Below are positions 24,878-31,933 of a DNA stretch of 64,000 nt, in pieces. Within the stretch, counting starts at the first letter, position 1. Each line of letters opens with the position of its first letter. Made by a program: the position numbers and the translations under genes. The DNA comes from Haloplanus sp. CK5-1 (GTDB lineage: Archaea > Halobacteriota > Halobacteria > Halobacteriales > Haloferacaceae). Location of the stretch: positions 434,001 to 498,000 of the forward strand of contig NZ_CP147505.1 of NCBI RefSeq assembly GCF_037201915.1, given 5' to 3'. The notes under the pieces are model-generated. The model made no database searches. It saw nothing but the letters and a program-made list of their open reading frames with translations, and was not told the origin of the DNA.

Positions 24878-25239
24878 ACGGTGTTGAGTTCGTCCAGCCG
24901 ACCGTAGGACACGTCGTCGGGGTCGTCGTCGCTCAATTCGTACTTCGCCAAGTACCGTTCAACTGTAACTGGCGAGCAATCGAACTCTTCAAGCGCCGCT
25001 ATCTCTTCCGCTGTAAGGCCTTTATCCTCGAAGAGTCGGCGGAGTGTCGGTTCGTGACGCCACGGTCGAACTATGCCATGTCGCTCTAAGAACACCGTGA
25101 CGTGGCTTTTCGAGACACCGAGTGCGTAAGCGATTGCTCGGGGGGACAGGCCGAGTTCGTTGTAACAGTACGAGAGAAAGTCTTTGTCGCGCCACGGTTG
25201 CTCGTCCGGAATTTCGTCTTCGGAAAGGCCGAAGGACAT
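24874..25239 (-). CDS. Helix-turn-helix DNA-binding protein
   Basis: 121 residues, two HTH-like segments: 'LSPRAIAYALGVSKSHVTVFLERHG' (about 31-55) and 'LTAEEIAALEEFDCSPVTVERYLAKY' (about 75-100). It resembles phage/plasmid regulators that scan for paired half-sites. Likely a regulator of this integrative element; the target is unknown. Confidence 0.65.
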   Translation of the reverse strand: MSFGLSEDEIPDEQPWRDKDFLSYCYNELGLSPRAIAYALGVSKSHVTVFLERHGIVRPWRHEPTLRRLFEDKGLTAEEIAALEEFDCSPVTVERYLAKYELSDDDPDDVSYGRLDELNTV

Positions 25240-25282
25240 ACCGAGTTCTATGCCCCGTTGACAAGTAACGATTCCGCGCTGG

Positions 25283-25711
25283 TCACTCGTAATAACTCAC
25301 GCGTTCGACAACTTCCGCGAAGGCGACGTTCTCGCGCACATCAGTAATTTCAACGGTGACGCGTTCGCCCTGTTCGGTGTCGGGTACGATAACAACGAAA
25401 CCACGTTCGACACGCGTAATACCGTCACCCTGTTCTCCGAGGTCTTCGATTTCGACGGTTCGCTGTTCGCCCTCTTCGACAGGTGGTGTCTGTCGGGCTG
25501 GCTCGGGCTGTGTGTCGGCTTCAGTCTCGTCGTCGTCAATCACATCGGATTCCTCGGTCGAAGGTGACGGTAGAACGGCTACGCGATACGTCTCGCCTTC
25601 CTGAACGTCGCCAAGTTGAATCTCTTGCTCGGGAACTTCAACAACGTAGGAATCGCCTCTCTCTTCGATATTAGCCGAAAACAGACAACGGAGTTGGTCG
25701 GAAATTTCCAT
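25283..25711 (-). CDS. TRAM-domain protein
   Basis: 142 residues. The C-terminal 60 residues form a TRAM domain ('TVEIEDLGEQGDGITRVERGFVVIV', 'GERVTVEITDVRENVAFAEVV'), an RNA-binding OB-type fold common in haloarchaea. The N-terminal 45 residues are a separate small domain joined by an acidic, Pro-rich linker. Possibly an RNA chaperone of the element. Confidence 0.75.
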   Translation of the reverse strand: MEISDQLRCLFSANIEERGDSYVVEVPEQEIQLGDVQEGETYRVAVLPSPSTEESDVIDDDETEADTQPEPARQTPPVEEGEQRTVEIEDLGEQGDGITRVERGFVVIVPDTEQGERVTVEITDVRENVAFAEVVERVSYYE

Positions 25712-25766
25712 TTGTAGACCTTAGAACGGATACGCGACGAGGAAGAGTTAATGCTGTTGTCTCGGA

Positions 25767-25919
25767 CTACTCCGGCGCAACCACCTTTTCACAAGATGGA
25801 CACTCCGCCCACACGCCGCTGGTTTCGTCGTCCTTCTCGTATTCAACCAGTAGCCACGCTTCAGAGATACTCTCGCCGCAATCCGGACAGCGGCCGAGTG
25901 ACGATTCGTCGGTACTCAT
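25767..25919 (-). CDS. Zinc-ribbon protein, 50 residues (DUF7837-like)
   Basis: Two CxxC pairs: 'LGRCPDCGESISEAWLL' and 'WAECPSCEKVV', a complete four-Cys zinc site. Start at MSTDESS, since upstream codons are non-coding in character. The family name is from memory; function unknown. Confidence 0.65.
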   Translation of the reverse strand: MSTDESSLGRCPDCGESISEAWLLVEYEKDDETSGVWAECPSCEKVVAPE

Positions 25920-26079
25920 GCAAAGGGGTGGAAGAAGCGTGTGACGTGTTCCTTCCATATGGATTTCAATCGGCCTTGAATGTAAGCCTTTGGCGGGTTT
26001 ACCGCCCGAAAACACCAGATTCCGGGGAAAAGAGTTGTCCGCCACGGTTAACTCACCGTCACCTGTAGTCTGAAGGACA

Positions 26080-26235
26080 ATGGGTGTCCGCACAGCCATA
26101 ACTCGGCTACTTCCCGGCGGTGGGTCGAAAGTGGTAGTTGAGTGTCGCAACTGTGGGACGAGTTTGTCGCCGGGGATTGAGGAATGTCCGGACTGTGGGG
26201 AAACCGAGTTCGTCCGGTACGAGATTCCCGAGTAG
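26080..26235 (+). CDS. Zinc-ribbon protein, 51 residues
   Basis: ATG 26080 to TAG 26235. 'VVVECRNCGTSLS' and 'EECPDCGETEFVRYEI' give two CxxC pairs 14 residues apart, a rubredoxin-like knuckle found in many tiny haloarchaeal proteins. It is the only rightward gene in this leftward block. Function unknown. Confidence 0.6.
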   Translation: MGVRTAITRLLPGGGSKVVVECRNCGTSLSPGIEECPDCGETEFVRYEIPE

Positions 26236-26256
26236 ACCGCGACGGTCGGGGGACAG

Positions 26257-26472
26257 TCAGTCAATGCCCGCGATAAGGCGAGCCTGTGCAACCGCGAGAT
26301 TCTTTTCCTCGTCTGTTTCCGCGCCAGCCATGTCTTCCTCTTCGTCGGCTGGTGTGCAAATCTCATTCTGATATGGGCGACGAACAGAACCAGTACTATC
26401 AGCCGCGATACGTGAACTTCTTTCGCTGGTCGGGTGGCTGATTACGGTCACGGCGGCCTCAAGTCCTTCCAC
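26257..26472 (-). CDS. Hypothetical protein, up to 71 residues
   Basis: Overlaps the end of the gene upstream by 25 bases. The C-terminal part 'MAGAETDEEKNLAVAQARLIAGID' looks the more coding-like, so the true protein may be only 24 residues. A 22-codon rightward frame at 26376 competes with it. Weak. Confidence 0.3.
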   Translation of the reverse strand: MEGLEAAVTVISHPTSERSSRIAADSTGSVRRPYQNEICTPADEEEDMAGAETDEEKNLAVAQARLIAGID

Positions 26473-26669
26473 CGAAAGTCCACTACGTCGCCATCTTCGA
26501 GTTCGACCCTGAACAGTAGTGAATCACGCTCGTCGCCAGTAGCCCTATCAGCGTCGTCTTCAAGGACGGCGACGACCGTCCCCTGAACCCCGTGGTAGCG
26601 CTCAAAATCCGGGTCAGTCTCGTCGGGAATATCCACACGAACGTGGTCGCCCTCGGAGAACCGTTGCAT
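26448..26669 (-). CDS. Small SH3/KOW-like protein (DUF8139-like)
   Basis: 73 residues: 'FSEGDHVRVDIPDETDPDF..YHGVQGTVVAVLED', then 'LLFRVELEDGDVVDFRWKDLRPP'. Alternating strands and the GxVV turn suggest an SH3-like barrel. The N-terminus is repeated in the fragment at 656-711. Start at MQRF; an in-frame ATG 15 codons upstream (26714) exists only next to the IS. Function unknown; common beside haloarchaeal integrases in this window. Confidence 0.6.
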   Translation of the reverse strand: MQRFSEGDHVRVDIPDETDPDFERYHGVQGTVVAVLEDDADRATGDERDSLLFRVELEDGDVVDFRWKDLRPP

Positions 26670-26715
26670 AGCGTAGAAGAGTGACGGGGGCGAGTTAGTC
26701 CTGTCTCCTTTCATA

Positions 26716-27859
26716 CGGTCGTGCGAAAGTATTTACTACAGTAGTCGTATTCTCTCGTAATGGGCCGGCTGGACGATATTACTCTGGAAGAACTCCACGA
26801 GTTACGTGAGCAAACGGAAGGAGAGATCCCGCGAGAACGTGTTCTCGCGGCGATCGGCCGGAAGCAGGGTGATGAAATCGACAGACTCGCCGAACGCCAC
26901 GATGTTGTCGAGAAAACGATCCGCAATTGGCTCGATCGGTTCGACGAAGAACCGATCGAGCAGGCACCCTACGACCAGTCTCGACCTGGACGGCCCTCGA
27001 AACTTGCAGACAATCAGCGCGAGGAGTTGTTCGATCATCTGCAAGAGCCACCAACTGAGCGGGGCTACGATCAGCAAGCGTGGTCAACGAAGCTCCTGTT
27101 ACACCACGTTAGAGAGGAGTATGATGTCGAATACAGCAAGGGTCATGGACGAAAGTTGATGGGGAAGGCCGGGCTGTCCTGCCGGACAGCACGGCCGCGC
27201 AATCACGAAGCTGACACAGAGAAAGAGGCCGAATTTCAACAGACAGTTCAAAAAAACGACCTGAACTGACCGAGAAAACCGTTGTTGTCGTCGATCAGTT
27301 TACCAAACGCGTCGGCACTGTTCAACGCCGTGGCTGGTACCCGATTGGGTCAAATCCGACGATAGAGACATCGAACTCATGGGATAAGGTGACAGTGCTT
27401 GGCGCTGTCACCGACGACGGTGACAGCTTCTACTGTTGGACCGAAGAGAATCTCACGTCAAAACAAGGCATTTGGCTGCTTGGTGCGCTCCAAGAGAAAT
27501 TCGGTGAAGAACTGGTTGTGTTTCTTGACCGTGCTGGGTACTTCTACAACAGAGATCTCTGGGAGCATGTTAGTGATGAGCGCTCGACCGAGACTGTCGA
27601 AGACAGTTCGGTCGAGTGCGTGCGCGGAGATGAGGAAGGTGAAGAGCATCTCGATGTCTGGTACTTTCCGTCGAAATTGCCGGAACTCAACCCGATCGAA
27701 GGGTGCTGGGATCGACTCAACGAATGGTTCAAGCATCGTCTCATTCCTGATCTCTCAGCGCTAAAACAGCAGATTCAACGAGGACTCTCTACAGTGTCTG
27801 AACCGAATATCTGGAACTATCTCTGTCCATGAGTACCGGTAAAATTTAACGCACGACCG
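26716..27859. mobile_element. IS630-family insertion sequence, copy 2
   Basis: 1144 bp with perfect inverted ends CGGTCGTGCG and TA on both sides (26714-26715, 27860-27861), the classic IS630 target duplication. Removing it joins the zinc-ribbon gene on the right to the SH3-like gene on the left in one open frame. The ends differ from copy 1, so these are two related but distinct elements. Confidence 0.9.
26760..27832 (+). CDS. IS630-family transposase in two frames
   Basis: Frame A (26760-27269) has the HTH 'LAERHDVVEKTIRNWLDRF'. Frame B (about 27280-27832) has the DDE core: 'KTVVVVDQFTKRVGT', 'VVFLDRAGYFYN', 'PELNPIEGCWDRLNEWF'. The switch falls at seven A near 27247-27254 and needs a -1 shift; copy 1 has six A and needs +1. 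Slippage on the A-run would make the fusion in both. Confidence 0.8.
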
Positions 27860-27998
27860 TATCAGTCCACTCGCACCCACAGGACTCACAGGTGTAGTGT
27901 TCTTTGACGAGTGTCGGCTCGTCCTTCGTGAACATCCACACGTCGCTATCGTCGCCGCATTTCAGACAACTCGCGTCTACCCGTTGGGCGTGGGGCAT
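27846..27998 (-). CDS. Zinc-ribbon protein, 50 residues, C-terminus altered by IS630
   Basis: 'ASCLKCGDDSDVWMF' and 'YTCESCGCEWTD' form a four-Cys zinc site. It starts at MPHAQRV, eight bases after the integrase stop, so it is probably co-transcribed. The last residues (TVVR and stop) come from the IS end; without the IS the frame would run on into the SH3-like gene. Confidence 0.65.
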   Translation of the reverse strand: MPHAQRVDASCLKCGDDSDVWMFTKDEPTLVKEHYTCESCGCEWTDTVVR

Positions 27999-28005
27999 GA
28001 GTCTC

Positions 28006-29037
28006 TCACACCCCTTCGAGGTAGTCGCGTCTCTGTTCAACTCGAACCGATTTATCCCGACGGTCGTAATGGGCGTCAAGCACGCCTTGACTTACGTTCA
28101 TCCGGTCTGATACTACCTTTTCCGGAACATCTTCGGTCAAATGATGGGTTATACTCCCTCTCCGGATTGCGTGTGGTGATACTGACGACGGACACCTACT
28201 GGCTCTTCCTCGGTCAGTTATCGCCTCACACTCGTCTATCTCTTCCCCGTGAGGGCATTCACCCTGATACTGACAGGGACGCGTCCACCGATAGACCGTC
28301 TGTCGAAGCGTGTTGTTGATGGGCCGTCCATTCTCCGTCGTCAGTAGTGGTTCACGGTCGTAGTCGTCAGTAACATCATCGCGGTGTACGTCGATGTAAT
28401 CTTCGATAACGACACAGACCGAGGTGGTGAGCGCCACGAATCGCTCACCTTTGCTCTTGTTCTTGAGCGGAGTGTCGGTATTCGGTCGGTGGTTTACTGA
28501 CAGGTACTCGTCGTCCGGATGGAAATCCGATACATCCAGCGAACGAATCGACCCAATACGCATTCCCGTTCGCCACAGTAGGAGAACGAGGGTGTGACTG
28601 AACGAGGCGTACTCGTACCGTTCGAGGTAGTCAAGCAACGCCTCGGCTTCGTCGGCGTCAAGTTTCACATCGCGTTGGCCGGTGCCGTCTCCGAGCGTTG
28701 GCGAAATGATTTTCGATTGAAGGTCAGTCTCTACGGCGTCTACAGTCTCACAGAACCGTATGAACACTCGAAGAGTATCCATTTGAGATTTGAGACTGAC
28801 TTTGTTCAGGTCGCCATCTTCCTTCCGCCACAGTTTGTAATGGTGAAGTTTGCGACCGGTGAGGTTGTTCACGTTCTCTACATCCCCTTCACCGTTGCAC
28901 CATCGGACAAAATGGTTCAGACGGTACTCATGAGCCTGTAGGGTACTCTCGGTCACGTCGGTACTCCGTTCCCGTAGGTACAGGTCAAGCGCTTCTTCTG
29001 GTGTCGTCGTCGTAAGGTTTCGATTGGGCTTGGACAT
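28006..29037 (-). CDS. Tyrosine recombinase/integrase (Xer-like)
   Basis: 343 residues from MSKPNRN (29037). Core-binding domain to about 110, then catalytic residues: Arg in 'GMRIGSIRSL', 'HAIRRGSITH' (H..R) and Tyr in 'LDAHYDRRDKS'; the Cys-rich insert 'CQYQGECPHGEEIDECE' is shared with the integrase at 4922. The start lies 131 bases from a tRNA 3' remnant, consistent with an integrase gene facing its own attR. Confidence 0.9.
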   Translation of the reverse strand: MSKPNRNLTTTTPEEALDLYLRERSTDVTESTLQAHEYRLNHFVRWCNGEGDVENVNNLTGRKLHHYKLWRKEDGDLNKVSLKSQMDTLRVFIRFCETVDAVETDLQSKIISPTLGDGTGQRDVKLDADEAEALLDYLERYEYASFSHTLVLLLWRTGMRIGSIRSLDVSDFHPDDEYLSVNHRPNTDTPLKNKSKGERFVALTTSVCVVIEDYIDVHRDDVTDDYDREPLLTTENGRPINNTLRQTVYRWTRPCQYQGECPHGEEIDECEAITDRGRASRCPSSVSPHAIRRGSITHHLTEDVPEKVVSDRMNVSQGVLDAHYDRRDKSVRVEQRRDYLEGV

Positions 29038-29167
29038 GGGTTGTTCCGAAGCCCATTCAGGCGCAAGGTGACGCGGGTATCCTTCGGCCTTCGGGTGGCC
29101 GTAACCGCGTTCTCGCGAGCGAAGCGAGCGAGAGCCAGCGAGACGAGCGTAGCGAGTCTCGCGTGAT

Positions 29168-29187
29168 TTCAAATTCGTGCCGGCCCA
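29168..29187 (+). repeat. tRNA 3'-end remnant, probable attR
   Basis: TTCAAAT (T-loop, 29168-29174), TCGTG (T-stem 3' strand), CCGGCCC (acceptor 3' strand) and discriminator A (29187) follow one another exactly as in a tRNA, but the upstream sequence cannot pair (no CACGA, no tRNA body). Integrases of this type recombine in tRNA 3' ends, leaving such a piece at the far end. The intact tRNA should be at the other end, outside this window or deleted. The specific tRNA is not identified. Confidence 0.5.
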
Positions 29188-29189
29188 CT

Positions 29190-29425
29190 GGGTACATGCC
29201 CTTTTCCCGCATTTCCTGACAGGTAGCGGCCGCTCTACGGGGTGGTCCGCATGGGCGTCGAGGAGTCGGTCGACCTCCTTCCGAACTGCCGCCACGACGA
29301 GAGCACGCGCTCCTCCCACTGATACGACTCGTACAACTCGTCGAGGTCGACATCCTGTCGAATCCACTCGGGCTCGGAATCTCCAGAGGGGAGTTCGTTC
29401 TCGTGCCCGCCCACGTCTCCGCATC
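29190..29425 (-). pseudogene. Degenerate, frameshifted coding remnant
   Basis: One frame reads 'SEPEWIRQDVDLDELYESY', protein-like and acidic, then the coding character moves to another frame ('AVRKEVDRLLDAHADHP', 'VRKCGKRACTQW') with no single open frame covering both. It begins right beside the attR and may be a chromosomal gene damaged at integration. Family unknown. The remaining bases 29038-29167 are low-complexity GCGAG-rich repeats. Confidence 0.3.
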
Positions 29426-29508
29426 CGTTCAGGAGTCACGGGATTGCGTCTCCGCGGGAACTACAGTCACGAAGATTTTAACGACTGGTATGTGAACGGT
29501 TACCGGCG

Positions 29509-29913
29509 ATGGACTCCCATGCTCTCGAACAAGTCCTTCGGCGGAAGTCGATTCCACGTGGGCAACTCACCCTGTTGAAAGAACTCTACGAGCGAGACGA
29601 AACCGAGTGGGTATCGAGTAGCGAACTTGTAGACCGGATTCGGTGGGGGAACGAAGAGCGATTCCCCGGCGTGTTAGGAGCGTTCGGGAATCGAATCAAC
29701 GCGACGGCCGAAGTCACGGGTGAACCGGGTTCGAGCGCGTTCTTCGACCGGCAGAGGATCGACAGCAAGACTCACTACCGACTCCGGTCGGACGCCCGCG
29801 AGGCGATCGAAGAGGTACACGTCCTTCTCGACACCTTCGACCAGCATTCCATGTCGGACCTGCTCGAACCGGGGACCGAAATAGAGGCTGAACGCCTCGA
29901 GAGCGAGGGTTAA
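29509..29913 (+). CDS. Hypothetical protein, possible winged helix
   Basis: 134 residues: 'LTLLKELYERDETEWVSSSELVDRIRW' then 'VLGAFGNRINATAEV' and 'KTHYRLRSDAREAIEEV', a helix-helix-wing order. Acidic C-terminus. First gene of the chromosomal side; a TATA-like ATTTTAAC lies about 30 bases upstream. Not assigned to a family. Confidence 0.5.
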   Translation: MDSHALEQVLRRKSIPRGQLTLLKELYERDETEWVSSSELVDRIRWGNEERFPGVLGAFGNRINATAEVTGEPGSSAFFDRQRIDSKTHYRLRSDAREAIEEVHVLLDTFDQHSMSDLLEPGTEIEAERLESEG

Positions 29914-29983
29914 CCTCCGTTCTCACTCGGAGATACCATCCTTGGCGGCCGTGTCGAGCGAGTCCCGCCCGGTTCCCCGCCGC

Positions 29984-30652
29984 TCACCCCACCGTCTCGG
30001 AGACGAGTCGTTCGAAGTTCTCGAAGACCCGCTCTGCGGTCACGTCCGCGAACGAGCACTGTCCCGCCTGCCAGCCGAAGTCGTCGACGAGGTCCTCGCG
30101 GCGTGTGGCGGTGATCTCCGGGTGGAACTGGACGGTCCACAGCGGTGCAGTCCGGTGACGGGTCCCGAACACGCGGTCGTGAGCCGCCGACGCGATCACC
30201 GCCATGTCCCGTCCGGGTTTCGTCACTGCGTCGCCGTGCAACGCGACGACGACGGGACCGACGCCCTCGAACAGCGGGTCGTCGGCGAGGCTCGCTTCGA
30301 CCAGCGTCGCCGTCGATCCGACGTTCTCGACGGTCCCGCCGAGTGCCACGTTGGCGACTTGGTGCCCGAAACAGACGCCGAGGGTCGGAATCGCTCGGTC
30401 GACGAGCGCACGGACGAGCGTCTCCTGTTCGGCGATCCACGGGTAGCTGTCAGTCTCGTGGACGGCAGCCGTACTCCCGGTCAGGACGACGCCGTCGGCC
30501 CCGTCGAGGGGGACACGGTCACCGGCGGTGTAGTCCACTTCGGTGGCGTCCGGAAACCGCGCCGCCAACTCGTCACAGTGGTACGCGAACTCCGTATCGA
30601 CTTCGTTTCGGACGACGAACAGATCTGGATCACCTATGTCGGCAGTTCCCAC
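29984..30652 (-). CDS. Class I glutamine amidotransferase-like protein
   Basis: 222 residues. Nucleophile elbow 'LGVCFGHQVA' (Cys 94), then 'VALHGDAV' and the His-Glu pair in 'TVQFHPE' (about 173-177), the triad of GATase1 enzymes that free ammonia from glutamine. It resembles the free-standing GMP-synthase-like amidotransferases. No partner synthase is adjacent, so the acceptor is unknown. Confidence 0.8.
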   Translation of the reverse strand: MGTADIGDPDLFVVRNEVDTEFAYHCDELAARFPDATEVDYTAGDRVPLDGADGVVLTGSTAAVHETDSYPWIAEQETLVRALVDRAIPTLGVCFGHQVANVALGGTVENVGSTATLVEASLADDPLFEGVGPVVVALHGDAVTKPGRDMAVIASAAHDRVFGTRHRTAPLWTVQFHPEITATRREDLVDDFGWQAGQCSFADVTAERVFENFERLVSETVG

Positions 30653-30805
30653 GTATCAGCGATTCTGACCGGATACAGTTCAAAATTTCGTCTGATAGGC
30701 GGATTTGCCCGGATTTTTCACGTGTGAGAAGCAGTTTCTGTCGACGAACGAATTCGCGACTGTCCGGGGCCCGCGTGTCGGGGCATCGCTTCGAACGCGG
30801 GGCCC

Positions 30806-31627
30806 TCAGACGGTGTCCTCTTCGATCAGTGGTGTGTCGTCGTGAGACCGCCCCGTCGCCACCCGCCCATCCGCCCAGAGCAACTCGAAGAGTTGGGACT
30901 TCGTCTTGTACAGCGTGTCGCTCGTGGTCGAGATGCCGACGTAGCCGTCGTCGTCGCTGGCAGCGAACGCGACGAGGACGTGTGCGTTGTCGTAGAGATA
31001 GATTCGTCCCTCGATGTTCTCGACGCGTCGAATATCCATGATCTCCTCGGCGCGGTCGTAGACGGTCGACGGGATCGTTCCCTCTTCCGAAACGATGGCC
31101 TGTATCGTGGTCCCGTCCTCGGCTGCCCGGGTGAGCGCTTCGACGTGGTGGTTGAGGATGTGTTTGAAGCTCAACGGAGTCGTGACCATGCGGATCTCCG
31201 ACCGGGCCGCAGCCGTGAGCTCGGCGAGTTTGTCGAGGATGTGGTGGCGGTTCGAGTACGTCCAGCAGATCTCCGAACGCTCCGGCGGCGTGGAATCACC
31301 CTCGACTTCGTCGGCGAACTGGGCACCGAGACGGCGGATGCCTGCGAGTTCCTCGTCGAACTGACGCCGTTTGAACTCGCAGAACCGCTCGATCGCTGGC
31401 TCCGGGTCCACGGGACCGAACATTTTCGGTCGCCCCGGTTGGACGTCGACGAACCCCTTCTCCGACAGTTCGTCGAGCGCGTCGTACACGCGCGGTTGTG
31501 GGATGTCCGCCCCGTCCGAGACCTCCTGTGCCGTCGATACGCCTCGTCGGAGGAGACAGAGGTAGGCGCAGGCCTCGTACTTCGACAGCCCGACCTCCTT
31601 GAGATACATCAGCGCCTCGTCGTCCAT
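30806..31627 (-). CDS. TrmB-family transcriptional regulator
   Basis: 273 residues from [10 protein letters not shown]-terminal TrmB wHTH ('[42 protein letters not shown]'), then a phospholipase-D-like effector domain ('[17 protein letters not shown]') and a final beta part. TrmB proteins sense sugars or other metabolites. It is divergent from the copper amine oxidase gene and probably regulates it. The 300-base gap (31628-31933) holds both promoters. Confidence 0.85.
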   Translation of the reverse strand: MDDEALMYLKEVGLSKYEACAYLCLLRRGVSTAQEVSDGADIPQPRVYDALDELSEKGFVDVQPGRPKMFGPVDPEPAIERFCEFKRRQFDEELAGIRRLGAQFADEVEGDSTPPERSEICWTYSNRHHILDKLAELTAAARSEIRMVTTPLSFKHILNHHVEALTRAAEDGTTIQAIVSEEGTIPSTVYDRAEEIMDIRRVENIEGRIYLYDNAHVLVAFAASDDDGYVGISTTSDTLYKTKSQLFELLWADGRVATGRSHDDTPLIEEDTV

Positions 31628-31933
31628 GCCACAGGTGACCGCCGTTTCAGTTAAGTGCTTTTCTTTCGTCCACAATACTTCGGACTGACGGGTAGTAAAT
31701 CGGAATATAACGTCAGATAGTTTCCGTATATGTCTGTCATTCCGCCCTCAAGTAAAATATTTCGAATTTCTTGGTAGCGGCGACGGTGCACGGGAGACGA
31801 CCACCTAGCGGTAGCGGGACCGTCTCGAAGCTTCGTATCGCCTCGAGCCCAACTGGTGACCGTTCACTACCGTTCAGTTGTAAGTAACGACCAACTCGGG
31901 ATCGTCCGAACGATTGGGTATCGGCTCCCAACC

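Noticed and set aside
29100..29165. Strong inverted repeats rich in GCGAG
   Set aside because: Low-complexity spacer common in high-GC haloarchaeal DNA; no consistent unit or target duplication.
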